A DNA stretch of 19,779 nt from DASPWV01 sp046727855 (GTDB lineage Bacteria; Acidobacteriota; Vicinamibacteria; Vicinamibacterales; UBA2999): NCBI GenBank assembly GCA_046727855.1, contig JBKPDL010000115.1:1-19779 (forward strand), read 5' to 3'. Under the pieces are notes generated by a model. That model had not been told where the DNA came from. It ran no database searches and saw only the letters and a list, made by a program, of their open reading frames with translations. This document shows positions 1 through 6,797 of the stretch, piece by piece. The position numbers were made by a program, and so were the translations under genes. Numbering within the stretch: position 1 is the first letter of the stretch; the number at the start of each line of letters is the position of its first letter.

Positions 1-838
1 GCACACCGGCGGTCGTTGCCACACGCGAGGGAGCGATTCCGAGATCGGCCACATACAACGGAAGAATCGGCCCGAAGCTGCGGTCGACGGTCTGAAACGC
101 AAAGATGATGATCATGAGCAGGACAAAGCCCGGTATGCGTACCAACTCGGCAAACACGCTGCGAAGGCTTCGGGTGGCGCTGCGTTCGCGCGCGCCGCGC
201 GGCTCACGATAAAAGATTGCGATCAACAGCAGCGCGGCGAGGTAAAACGCCGCAGTCACCAGAAACGATCGGCGGATGCCGACAAGCGGCGCCAACATAC
301 CCCCGAGTATCGGACCCACTGCCGGGCCGAGCCGCTGTCCCATTTGCACCAAACCGATAGCGCGCGGCATCTCACTGCGCGGCATCGATTCGGCTGCCAT
401 TGACACGGTGAGCGCACCGTAGCCGGCAAATACGCCGAGGAGGGCGCGCAGCCCGAACAACTGCCATGGCGCCGTCACAAACGCCATGGCGCCTTTGGTG
501 AGGACAAACGCGGCCAGCGATCGCATCAGCAGCAGCTTGCTCCCAAAGCGATCGCCGACGCGCCCCCAAAGAGGAGCGCTCACCGCAGTAACAGCAGGTG
601 TTGCTGCGAGCGTGAGACCAGACCACATCGCCACCTGCGCCGTGTCTTCGACGCCGAGTTGTTGAATGTAGAGCGGGAGAAACGGCATCACGATCGTGAA
701 GCCGGTGAATCCGGTGAACGCCGCGGCCGCCGCAGCGACAACGTTTCTGCGGCTCTGGCTCGGTGTCAGTGCATGGGAGATGTCCGAATCTGGAGATCTC
801 GAGATCTCGAGATCTGGAGTCGATTTAGAGATCTCCAA
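1..838 (-). CDS. MFS transporter, drug-efflux type (C-terminus beyond window edge)
   Basis: This is an inner-membrane secondary transporter of the major facilitator superfamily, probably a proton-coupled drug or metabolite exporter; the substrate cannot be read. The visible part has successive hydrophobic helices, beginning with the segment around FTGFTIVMPFLPLY. The loop between helices 2 and 3 carries the signature WGRVGDRFGSK. A helix-5-type stretch reads LGPAVGPILGGMLAPLVG, and a basic central loop follows (REPRGARERSATRSLR). The remainder lies left of base 1. The start is unclear: the frame is open back to a TAG at 884-886, yet there is no ATG or GTG before an internal ATG at 686-688, which is already inside helix 1. 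I chose the TTG at 836-838 because GGAGA precedes it by five bases; a CTG at 767-769 would also fit the homologous region. The upstream part is built from an octamer repeat. It lies just downstream of glpX on the same strand. The family call is firm and the start is not. Confidence 0.85.
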   Translation of the reverse strand, partial: MEISKSTPDLEISRSPDSDISHALTPSQSRRNVVAAAAAAFTGFTGFTIVMPFLPLYIQQLGVEDTAQVAMWSGLTLAATPAVTAVSAPLWGRVGDRFGSKLLLMRSLAAFVLTKGAMAFVTAPWQLFGLRALLGVFAGYGALTVSMAAESMPRSEMPRAIGLVQMGQRLGPAVGPILGGMLAPLVGIRRSFLVTAAFYLAALLLIAIFYREPRGARERSATRSLRSVFAELVRIPGFVLLMIIIFAFQTVDRSFGPILPLYVADLGIAPSRVATTAGV

Positions 839-883
839 ATTCTTCTCCAAATCTCCAAATCTCGAGATCTCCAAATTCAGAAT
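788..883. repeat. Degenerate octamer array, inverted (GATYTSGA words), copy 1
   Basis: The left half reads on the plus strand as consecutive 8-base words GATCTGGA, GATCTCGA, GATCTCGA, GATCTGGA. The right half carries the same kind of word on the minus strand (plus-strand TCTCCAAA, TCTCCAAA, TCTCGAGA, TCTCCAAA), so the element can fold into a long imperfect hairpin. It is clearly AT-richer than the flanking genes. A core GGAGTCGATTT (816-826) interrupts the array and recurs in copy 2 at 6828-6838. The TGA of glpX (877-879) and the 5' end of the MFS reading frame both lie inside the array. Confidence 0.85.
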
Positions 884-1911
884 CTAATCCTTAGCGCCGG
901 CCCCGGCCACACCTGGATGCTGTCGATGAAGCGGATCCGGTGAGGAGTGGTCTGCATAATCAACGAGCTCGTCCGAATACCGTCGCCGAAGAACCGTACC
1001 CCTCTCATCAATGTGCCGTCGGTGACGCCAGCGGCGGCAAAGATGATGTCGCGACCCGAGGCGAGATCTTCGGATTTGAACACTCGCTTCGTATCGGTGA
1101 TCCCCATTTCGCGGCATCGCTCTTCGTGTTCGGGTTTGCCGATGACGAGCCGGCCGAAAATCTCCCCGTTCAGACAGCGCATCGCGGCCGCGGTGAGGAC
1201 CCCTTCCGGCGCGCCGCCAGTGCCCATCACAGCGTGCACGCCGGTGCCCGAGACGGCAGCGGCAATGCCCGCTGACAAGTCGCCGTCGCCGATTAGACGA
1301 ATGCGCGCGCCAGTGGCGCGAATGTCGGCGATGAGCTGCTCGTGTCGCGGACGATCGAGGACCACAACGGTGAGCTCGTCGACCTGACGCCCGAGGCTGC
1401 GCGCAATCGCGCGCAGGTTCTCGCGCACCGGCGCGTCGATGTCCACCAGGTGCTTCGCGCTTGGCCCGACGACGAGCTTCTCCATGTAGATGTCGGGAGC
1501 GTGCAACAGCCCGCCGGCTTCCGAGGCGGCAAGGACCGCGATCGCATTCGGTTCGCCGGTGGCGCACAAATTGGTGCCTTCGAGCGGATCGACGGCGATG
1601 TCCACCACGTCGAACTGACGCGTGTTGCCGTTGGGATGGTGCGCCATGCCGACTTTCTCGCCGATGTAGAGCATCGGCGCCTCGTCGCGTTCGCCTTCGC
1701 CAATGACGACGGTGCCGTCGATCGGCACCGTGTCGAGCTCCTTGCGCATCGCCTCAACGGCCGCTTGATCGGAAAGGCGCCGGTCGCCCTGACCCATGGT
1801 GTGGGCGCTAGCGACGGCCGCCTGTTCGACGACGCGCAAGAATTCGAGTGAGAGATCAGATTCCAGCGTTTTGCGCAGTTGCTTCTTTTCGACGGCGGTT
1901 TGTGTGGTCAT
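877..1911 (-). CDS. glpX: Fructose-1,6-bisphosphatase class II (GlpX)
   Basis: The enzyme hydrolyses fructose 1,6-bisphosphate to fructose 6-phosphate in the cytoplasm, the committed step of gluconeogenesis; GlpX proteins are metal-dependent and unrelated to class I FBPase in sequence. The 344-residue product has the normal family length. Visible hallmarks are GEGERDEAPMLYIG (residues 71-84), VDPLEGTNLC (107-116) with the metal and substrate ligands, and the glycine-rich MGTGGAPEGVLTAAA (229-243). The start is ATG 1909-1911 (MTTQTAVEKK), preceded by GGAAGG at good spacing. The frame stays open upstream only because it reads through a palindromic repeat, so that extension is rejected. The last residues after IDSIQVW (PGPALRIRF) run into an octamer array and look repeat-derived. 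It lies downstream of the acyl-CoA dehydrogenase on the same strand, separated by the palindromic cluster. Confidence 0.96.
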   Translation of the reverse strand: MTTQTAVEKKQLRKTLESDLSLEFLRVVEQAAVASAHTMGQGDRRLSDQAAVEAMRKELDTVPIDGTVVIGEGERDEAPMLYIGEKVGMAHHPNGNTRQFDVVDIAVDPLEGTNLCATGEPNAIAVLAASEAGGLLHAPDIYMEKLVVGPSAKHLVDIDAPVRENLRAIARSLGRQVDELTVVVLDRPRHEQLIADIRATGARIRLIGDGDLSAGIAAAVSGTGVHAVMGTGGAPEGVLTAAAMRCLNGEIFGRLVIGKPEHEERCREMGITDTKRVFKSEDLASGRDIIFAAAGVTDGTLMRGVRFFGDGIRTSSLIMQTTPHRIRFIDSIQVWPGPALRIRF

Positions 1912-1922
1912 ATCTGCCTTCC

Positions 1923-2023
1923 GGCGGACCTGAAGGTCCGTGGCTACATGAACGATGTAGCGCGGACCTTCAGGTCCGCGATTCAATTGCGCCTTTGGCG
2001 GACCTTTAGGTCCGCGATTCAAT
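1923..2023. repeat. REP-like palindromic repeat cluster (three GCGGACCT..AGGTCCGC units)
   Basis: Three copies of a palindrome occur in about 100 bases: CGGACCTGAAGGTCCG (1925-1940), its exact reverse complement CGGACCTTCAGGTCCG (1963-1978), and CGGACCTTTAGGTCCG (1999-2014). Units 1 and 2 also share flanks (GGCTACAT against ATGTAGCG), giving a near-perfect inverted pair with arms of about 25 bases around a five-base centre. Units 2 and 3, including the trailing GATTCAAT, are 26-base direct repeats differing at one base (1962-1987 and 1998-2023). The layout resembles bacterial REP/BIME pairs. The TGA of the acyl-CoA dehydrogenase (2019-2021) lies within unit 3's flank. Confidence 0.9.
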
Positions 2024-3227
2024 CACGCGCGTACGCGGGCAACTCGCATCGCAACGGCTTGTCTTGCCGGAAGCCGAGCACGTAGTCGGCCTGCATCAAC
2101 GTGTGAATCTCACGCGTGCCTTCGTAGATCACCGCACCCTTACAGTTCCGGTAGAACCGGCCTACAGGGTACTCATCCGAATACCCGTTTGCACCGTGCA
2201 CCTGAACGGCATTGCCCGCCGCCGTTTCCGAGGCGACGGTCGCGTACCACTTGGCCAGGCTGGTCTCACGCGTGTTGCGCTGACCGGCGTTCTTGAGCGC
2301 GCCGGATCGCAACCACAGCAGCCGCGAGACTTCGTAGTCGGCTTCCATGCGCGCGATCATCTCTTTTACCAGCTGGTGCTCGCCAATTCGCTGACCGAAC
2401 GTCCGCCGTTCGAGCGCGTACTTCACGCTGGCGTCGCGGCAGGCGCGAATCAGGCCGGTCGCGCCGGCCGCCACCGTGTAGCGCCCCTGGTCGAGCGCGA
2501 ACATCGCAATTTTGAACCCTTCGCCTTCGCGGCCGAGCAGATTTTCGCCCGGCACCTCCATCTCGTCCATCTTGAAGAAGCCGGTGTTGCCCGCAAGGAT
2601 CCCCCATTTCTCCTTGAGCGTGCCGCTGGAGAACCCCTTGAACGCGCGCTCGACGATAAAGCAGCTGATGCCGGACGGATCGCGCTGCTTTTTCTTTTCC
2701 GCATCGCTCCAGGCAAACACCAGGAAGTGATCGGCGACATCGGCCAGCGAGATCCACATCTTCTCGCCATTGAGCACCCACCGATCGCCTTTTCGCACGG
2801 CGGTCGTCTGAATTCCGCGGGCGTCGCTGCCGGCCGACGGCTCGGTCAAGCCATAGGTCGCCAGTTTCTCGCCCTGCGCCTGCGGCACCAGATACTTCCG
2901 CTTCTGCTCCACGGTGCCCCAAGTCAGCAACGACAGACAGTTGAGACCAGCATGCACCGACATGATGACGCGCATCGAGGTGTCTACGTACTCGAGCTCC
3001 TCACTCGCAATGCCCAGGCAGATGTAATCCATACCGGCGCCGCCGTACTGCTGCGGGACCGAGATCCCGAGCAGCCCGAGTCCTTTCATGCCGCCGATGA
3101 TGAGGTCCTTGTCGAAACGATGCTGGCGATCGAGATCGCGAATACGGGGAGCAACCTCTTTGGCGCCCCATTCCCGGATGGTTTGTTCGAGGAGACGCTG
3201 TTCCTCGGTCAGCTCAAAATTAATCAT
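2019..3227 (-). CDS. Acyl-CoA dehydrogenase, glutaryl-CoA-dehydrogenase-like
   Basis: This is a cytoplasmic FAD-dependent flavoenzyme that oxidises an acyl-CoA at the alpha-beta bond and passes electrons to electron-transfer flavoprotein. At 402 residues it has family-typical length. It shows the N-terminal helical domain (INFELTEEQRLL), the FAD and substrate signature YGLTEPSAGSDARG (125-138), WISLADVADHFLVFA (158-172), and the C-terminal QVHGANGYSDEYPVGRFYR (342-360). The YEGT motif places the probable catalytic base at Glu369. That location and the MINFELTEEQ start resemble glutaryl-CoA dehydrogenase and other short or aromatic acyl-CoA dehydrogenases, but the substrate is inferred only. 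I chose ATG 3225-3227. A GTG at 3246-3248 abuts the upstream gene's stop codon and could couple translation. A possible -10 (TACTAT, 3239-3244) suggests an additional internal promoter. Confidence 0.93.
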   Translation of the reverse strand: MINFELTEEQRLLEQTIREWGAKEVAPRIRDLDRQHRFDKDLIIGGMKGLGLLGISVPQQYGGAGMDYICLGIASEELEYVDTSMRVIMSVHAGLNCLSLLTWGTVEQKRKYLVPQAQGEKLATYGLTEPSAGSDARGIQTTAVRKGDRWVLNGEKMWISLADVADHFLVFAWSDAEKKKQRDPSGISCFIVERAFKGFSSGTLKEKWGILAGNTGFFKMDEMEVPGENLLGREGEGFKIAMFALDQGRYTVAAGATGLIRACRDASVKYALERRTFGQRIGEHQLVKEMIARMEADYEVSRLLWLRSGALKNAGQRNTRETSLAKWYATVASETAAGNAVQVHGANGYSDEYPVGRFYRNCKGAVIYEGTREIHTLMQADYVLGFRQDKPLRCELPAYARD

Positions 3228-3248
3228 GGCAACCGGGAATAGTACCAC

Positions 3249-4040
3249 TCACCCGCGGCGAATCTCCACCGGTGCCCCGCGACCGAGTCCGAGCGTGTCG
3301 GCCGCGCTCCCTCCGGTGACGGCAATTTCCAGGTGATCGGTGCTGCCGAACAACGCGCAGACATCACCGTGCGCAGCTTCGGCGTAGGTGTTGACCAGGC
3401 GCGGCACGGCATGCGATCCAATTGCCACCGACACTGCGCCCGTGCGCGACAAGCGCTCAAAGGTCTTGCGATCGACATTCGTAATCAAGTTCCCGAATCG
3501 ATCGACGAGCAGCACTTCTCCCGTCACCGCGTCCTCGCCAACGACCGGCATTGGAATATCGATCGTGTGGTAGTCGGCCACCGGGCGGCCCAACGAATTG
3601 AGGCGGACACCTTTGGCCAGCCACCCGGCCGCCGGCGCAAACCGGTCACGCCCTTCGAACGTGCGGCTCACGGTGGGCCGCGCATATTTGCGCTCGGTGA
3701 GCTCGACGACATGTTTCGGCGGCGTTTCCCGAAGCACCGCGGTCAATACGCCGTTGTCGGGCGCCACAAATATGTAGTCGCTCGTTTCGACGGCGATCGC
3801 GCGGCGCGCCGAACCGACCCCGGGATCGACGACGACGAGGAAAACGGTGCCGCTCGGAAAGAATCGATACGACGCGGCGAGCTCCAACGCCGCAGCCAGC
3901 ACGTCGTGCGGCGAGATCTCATGCGCGATGTCCACCAACGTCGCCTCTGGACAGACCCCGAGCACGACCGCTTTCATTGTTCCGACGTAATGATCGCGTG
4001 TCCCGAAATCAGAAAGCAGTGCAACGATGGGGCGAGACAT
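3249..4040 (-). CDS. SAM hydroxide adenosyltransferase family protein (DUF62, chlorinase/fluorinase superfamily)
   Basis: Characterised members of this family cleave S-adenosylmethionine to adenosine and methionine with water or hydroxide as nucleophile; fluorinases and chlorinases are halide-using relatives. The 263-residue product has the expected architecture: LLSDFGTRDHYVGTMKAV (8-25), AHEISPHDV (39-47), VVVDPGVGSARR (69-80), APDNGVLTAV (93-102) and VDRFGNLITNV (179-189). One feature is odd. The conserved segment that I recall as TFHGRD in most members reads TFEGRD here (127-132), so Glu129 replaces the His of the Asp-Arg-His triad. No halogenase loop can be claimed by eye. The start ATG 4038-4040 gives the canonical N-terminus; the frame continues upstream to a TTG without support. 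Its TGA is directly followed by the possible GTG of the acyl-CoA dehydrogenase gene. Confidence 0.9.
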   Translation of the reverse strand: MSRPIVALLSDFGTRDHYVGTMKAVVLGVCPEATLVDIAHEISPHDVLAAALELAASYRFFPSGTVFLVVVDPGVGSARRAIAVETSDYIFVAPDNGVLTAVLRETPPKHVVELTERKYARPTVSRTFEGRDRFAPAAGWLAKGVRLNSLGRPVADYHTIDIPMPVVGEDAVTGEVLLVDRFGNLITNVDRKTFERLSRTGAVSVAIGSHAVPRLVNTYAEAAHGDVCALFGSTDHLEIAVTGGSAADTLGLGRGAPVEIRRG

Positions 4041-4145
4041 AAAGTCGGTCCACGGTCGGCGGGCACCGGTGTTCGGGATGACCCGTCGCCTCAACGGTCT
4101 AGGATCGCACAGGCAGGCTGCCGCGGCGTGTGTTGTCGAATGGCG

Positions 4146-4166
4146 ACCGTCGACTGCCGACTATCG
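4146..4166. repeat. Three degenerate heptamers (ACYRYCG) at a gene end
   Basis: Consecutive 7-base words ACCGTCG, ACTGCCG and ACTATCG overlap the stop codon (TAG, 4161-4163) of the methyltransferase-like gene. The related string CTGTCGACTGT occurs at the 3' end of the cysteine desulfurase gene near 6767-6777. The array is short, so chance is possible, but the position matches the other word arrays in the window. The rest of the gap to the next gene (4041-4145) shows nothing else recognisable. Confidence 0.5.
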
Positions 4167-4844
4167 GGTCGGATAGGCCGGCTTGCGGAAGAGAATCTCG
4201 CGAAGATGCGTTTTCATCAGGAAGGAGTCGGTGACGCGGAGGTGCTCGAACAGGCGAATGATGTCGCGATTGAGCAGCGCGCGCTGGCGCGGGCGTGCGG
4301 CCGGATAGGTTCGATACCGCAGGTTGCCCTCGTCCACGATGATGTATTTCGTGTAGACCTGCGAGCGCGATTCCGTAGTGCTGAAGAAACCAAGCAGCGT
4401 CCCGTCCGGCCGCAGCAGCCGCGTGAGTGCGGTGGCCAGCGACTGGGCGGCGGCGCGATCGAGGTAGTCGAACACGTCCCAGCACAGAATCCCGTCGAGG
4501 CTCTCCGCTGCCTCCTTGAGGCGCGTTTCGAAAAACTTCGGCAGTTGCTCGACAATGTCGGCTTTGACGTGGCGGTCGATATCAGCGGCGAAGTCCTCGA
4601 CGCGGATGCGGCAGCCAAGCTGCTCGCCGAAGAAGGTGACGTTGCTGCCGACGGGGCCGAGATCGATGATCGAGGGATTCTCGCGCGTCTGCAGGTGGTG
4701 CAGGAACTTCGCGAGCGCCTTGGTGGGATACAGCGGCTCCTGCGGCAGGGCCGGAGTTTCGGCCGCTGCCGCATCGGCGTCGCTCGATCGGCGACCGCCA
4801 AACAACCCGAACAAGTCGGTGAATGATCGCGTGGCGTCCGCCAT
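4161..4844 (-). CDS. Class I methyltransferase-like protein, degenerate SAM site
   Basis: The 227-residue predicted cytoplasmic protein has a Rossmann methyltransferase layout. Motif I is at SIIDLGPVGSNVTFFGEQLG (58-77), followed by an acidic strand end (RVEDFAADID, 81-90). A motif IV-like segment is DGILCWDVFDYLD (117-129), then a helix and LLRPDGTLLGFFS (143-155), the usual motif V/VI pattern. Motif I lacks the GxGxG glycine pattern (it reads LGPVGSN), so SAM binding or catalysis may be altered. The N-terminal 40 residues are low-complexity with an SSDADAAAAE stretch. ATG 4842-4844 is chosen; no clear ribosome binding site is visible. It starts 21 bases after the bactofilin stop codon, so the two are probably co-transcribed and may act together. 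The methylated target is unknown. The C-terminal codon and stop lie in a heptamer repeat. Confidence 0.8.
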   Translation of the reverse strand: MADATRSFTDLFGLFGGRRSSDADAAAAETPALPQEPLYPTKALAKFLHHLQTRENPSIIDLGPVGSNVTFFGEQLGCRIRVEDFAADIDRHVKADIVEQLPKFFETRLKEAAESLDGILCWDVFDYLDRAAAQSLATALTRLLRPDGTLLGFFSTTESRSQVYTKYIIVDEGNLRYRTYPAARPRQRALLNRDIIRLFEHLRVTDSFLMKTHLREILFRKPAYPTR

Positions 4845-4865
4845 CAAGTCAGGCCAGGGGCAATC

Positions 4866-5456
4866 TCAGGCGCCGACCTTCTGTCCGGCCCCCGTCGGGG
4901 TCATCGATGGAGCCGGTGTGGGCGTGCTCGTTGACGCGGTCGACGCGACCGCCGGCTTGCCGGGCGCGGGCTGACCCTTGACGCCGGCGCGCTGCATATC
5001 AACGCTGCCACGGAAGTGGGCGCCTTCAGCGATCGCCACGCGCGGCGAGGCGATGTCGCCGTCGACCGAGCCGTTATCTCGAATGTCGACCTTTTCCGAC
5101 GCAGCAATGTTGCCGGCGACTTCGCCGAGCACAATCACCTGCTTCGCAAACACCTCGGCGCGGATCTTACCGTTGGGACCAATCGTTAGGACGTTTTCAC
5201 GCAACTCGATGCGACCTTCGACGTGCCCTTCGATCGTCAGATCTTCGCTGCCACTCAGCTCGCCCTTGATGACTACCGACTTGCCAATATTCACTCTGTC
5301 CCTCTCAGTCTGATTGCGCGGTTCGCGATCGCCAACCACCTGCTGTTGGGGGCTATGTTGGTGCGAGCTTGGTTGCGGCGAAGGTGCAACCGGCGGAGCC
5401 GTCGACGTCTGCGGCCCAAGGATCGTCGGTTTGACCGACTCGTCACGCTTCCACAT
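4866..5456 (-). CDS. Bactofilin (polymer-forming cytoskeletal protein)
   Basis: Bactofilins self-assemble without nucleotide into filaments, usually beneath the inner membrane, and act in cell shape, stalk or polarity functions. The 196-residue protein has a disordered Pro/Ser/Gln-rich N-terminus (10-50), a core of about 100 residues (56-154) and a disordered Ala/Pro/Thr tail. The core shows the repeating beta-helix pattern: INIGKSVVIKGELSGSEDL-like turns, then IEGHVEGRIE (76-85), GPNGKIRAEVFAK (93-105), VLGEVAGNIAASEKVDI (109-125), NGSVDGDI (128-135) and IAEGAHFRGSVDM (142-154). ATG 5454-5456 follows a strong GGAGG nine bases upstream; an adjacent GTG (5457-5459) has six-base spacing and cannot be excluded. 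It heads the minus-strand run and is divergent from the cysteine desulfurase gene. Confidence 0.95.
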   Translation of the reverse strand: MWKRDESVKPTILGPQTSTAPPVAPSPQPSSHQHSPQQQVVGDREPRNQTERDRVNIGKSVVIKGELSGSEDLTIEGHVEGRIELRENVLTIGPNGKIRAEVFAKQVIVLGEVAGNIAASEKVDIRDNGSVDGDIASPRVAIAEGAHFRGSVDMQRAGVKGQPAPGKPAVASTASTSTPTPAPSMTPTGAGQKVGA

Positions 5457-5523
5457 CACTGGAATCCTCCCCCTCTGCTGGAAAGACCGGCGTGAGGGTA
5501 CCTAAGAAAACCCGGGGGAAATG

Positions 5524-5543
5524 GGGCTTCGGTTCAGAAGCCC
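5524..5543. other. Stem-loop in the bactofilin/nifS divergent gap
   Basis: GGGCTTC (5524-5530) and GAAGCCC (5537-5543) form a perfect seven-base-pair stem with loop GGTTCA. It lies between the two divergent promoters, about 45 bases upstream of the candidate -35 of the desulfurase gene. It could be an operator or a structure in a bactofilin leader; the sequence alone does not decide. Confidence 0.4.
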
Positions 5544-5586
5544 AGCCAGTTTACCGAGGCAGCGCAAGCGTTGTCTAGTCCTTTTA

Positions 5587-5615
5587 TTGCTGAGGGTTAG
5601 CAAGAATGCTACGAT
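5587..5615 (+). promoter_or_regulatory. Candidate sigma-70-type promoter of nifS
   Basis: TTGCTG (5587-5592) and TACGAT (5610-5615) are separated by 17 bases, a good match to the vegetative consensus. The GTG start lies ten bases after the -10, so the transcript would have almost no 5' leader, and the GAGG at 5617-5620 might not be transcribed. Confidence 0.5.
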
Positions 5616-5625
5616 CGAGGATCCC

Positions 5626-6792
5626 GTGTCGCGCATTTATTTGGACCATAACGCCACTACCCCGCTGCTCTTTGAAGCCGCCGAGCGCATGGATCGCGTG
5701 GCGCGCGAAATCTGGGGCAACGCCTCGAGTGTGCACCATTTCGGCCAGCAGGCGAAAGCCGTGTTGGACGACGCGCGCGCCGAGGTCGCATCGCTCATCG
5801 GGGGCGATGCGTCCGAAGTGGTGTTTACAGCGAGTGGGACAGAGAGCGACAACTTCGCGTTGCGCGGGGCGGCCGAAGCCCTCGAGGCGACTGGACGCAG
5901 GCATGTGATCGCAACGGCGATTGAGCACGAGGCCGTGCTCAATACGCTCAAGGCGCTGTCGCGACGCGGATGGCGCGTCACACTTTTGCCCGTAGAGGCC
6001 AGCGGCATCGTCGACCCCGACGCGCTACGCGAGGCGATTACCGACGACACCGCCATCGTGTCGGTGATGCACGCCAACAACGAGATCGGCACCGTGCAGC
6101 CGGTTGCGGCGTTGTCGGAAATCGCCCACGCGCGAGGGGCGCTGGTGCACACCGATGCCGTGCAGTCGGCCGGGAAGATCCCACTGGACGTCAAGGCTCT
6201 CGGCGTCGATCTCCTGTCTATTTCCGCACACAAGTTTTACGGACCGAAGGGGACAGGCGCCCTTTGGATTCGCCGCGGCGTGCGGCTCCTGCCGTTCATC
6301 GTCGGCGGACGCCAGGAGCGGAACCGCCGCGCCGGCACAGAAAATGTGCCGGCGCGGGCCGCGCTGGGCGTGGCGGCGCGTGTGGCGCGTGAGAAGGTCG
6401 GCTCCGAAGCGTCGCGGCTCGGCGCGCTCCGCGACCGGCTGGAGCAGGACGTGCTCGCGACGGTGCCCGGCGCCGTGCGTAATGGCGCCGCCTCGCCGCG
6501 CGTTGGCAATACGACAAACTTCAGCTTCGAGCGAGTGGAATCCGAGTCGCTGCTCATCGGACTCGATCTCGAAGGCATCGCCGTGTCGTCAGGATCGGCA
6601 TGTTCGTCGGGCACGCTCGAACCCTCGCATGTCCTGAAGGCCATGGGTCTTCCCCATCAGCGCACGCTGAGCTCAATCAGGTTCAGCCTCGGAGCGAGCA
6701 ACACCGAAGCGGACGTCGAGCGGGTGATCAAAGTACTGCCTCCGCTGGTAGAAAAGCTGCGGACTCTGTCGACTGTGGGGGGGAGAAAGTGA
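5626..6792 (+). CDS. nifS: Cysteine desulfurase, NifS/IscS type
   Basis: This PLP enzyme removes sulfur from cysteine, giving alanine and an enzyme-bound persulfide that feeds Fe-S cluster assembly and tRNA thiolation. The 388-residue product begins IYLDHNATTP (4-13). It has His101 in AIEHEAV, Asp177 in HTDAVQ, the PLP lysine Lys203 in SISAHKFYGPKGTG (198-211), RAGTENV (235-241) and the active-site Cys326 in SSGSACSSGTLEPSHVL (321-337), a group I-type loop. GTG 5626 is preferred because GAGG precedes it by five bases and the protein then starts just before the conserved strand; the open frame back to 5521 reads through a hairpin and promoter. No scaffold or IscR gene is adjacent. The next gene is mnmA, implying a role as its sulfur donor. 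The symbol iscS would be equally fair. Confidence 0.95.
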   Translation: MSRIYLDHNATTPLLFEAAERMDRVAREIWGNASSVHHFGQQAKAVLDDARAEVASLIGGDASEVVFTASGTESDNFALRGAAEALEATGRRHVIATAIEHEAVLNTLKALSRRGWRVTLLPVEASGIVDPDALREAITDDTAIVSVMHANNEIGTVQPVAALSEIAHARGALVHTDAVQSAGKIPLDVKALGVDLLSISAHKFYGPKGTGALWIRRGVRLLPFIVGGRQERNRRAGTENVPARAALGVAARVAREKVGSEASRLGALRDRLEQDVLATVPGAVRNGAASPRVGNTTNFSFERVESESLLIGLDLEGIAVSSGSACSSGTLEPSHVLKAMGLPHQRTLSSIRFSLGASNTEADVERVIKVLPPLVEKLRTLSTVGGRK

Positions 6793-6797
6793 CCCGT

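Noticed and set aside
788..890. Octamer array considered as a CRISPR array
   Set aside because: Words are contiguous 8-mers without unique spacers of 25-40 bases, and there are no cas genes.
1909..2022. N-terminal extension of GlpX (MNRGPKGPPKAQLNRGPEG...)
   Set aside because: These residues are translation of the palindromic repeat cluster; the ATG at 1909-1911 has a ribosome binding site and gives the family N-terminus.
3333..4826. A 497-codon plus-strand frame over the SAM hydroxide adenosyltransferase and methyltransferase-like genes
   Set aside because: It is low-information and Arg-rich, and lies antisense to two recognisable genes; no start signal.
5521..5625. Longer start for the cysteine desulfurase (MGLRFRSPASL...)
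   Set aside because: The extension reads through a hairpin and the TTGCTG/TACGAT promoter; the GTG at 5626 matches the family start.
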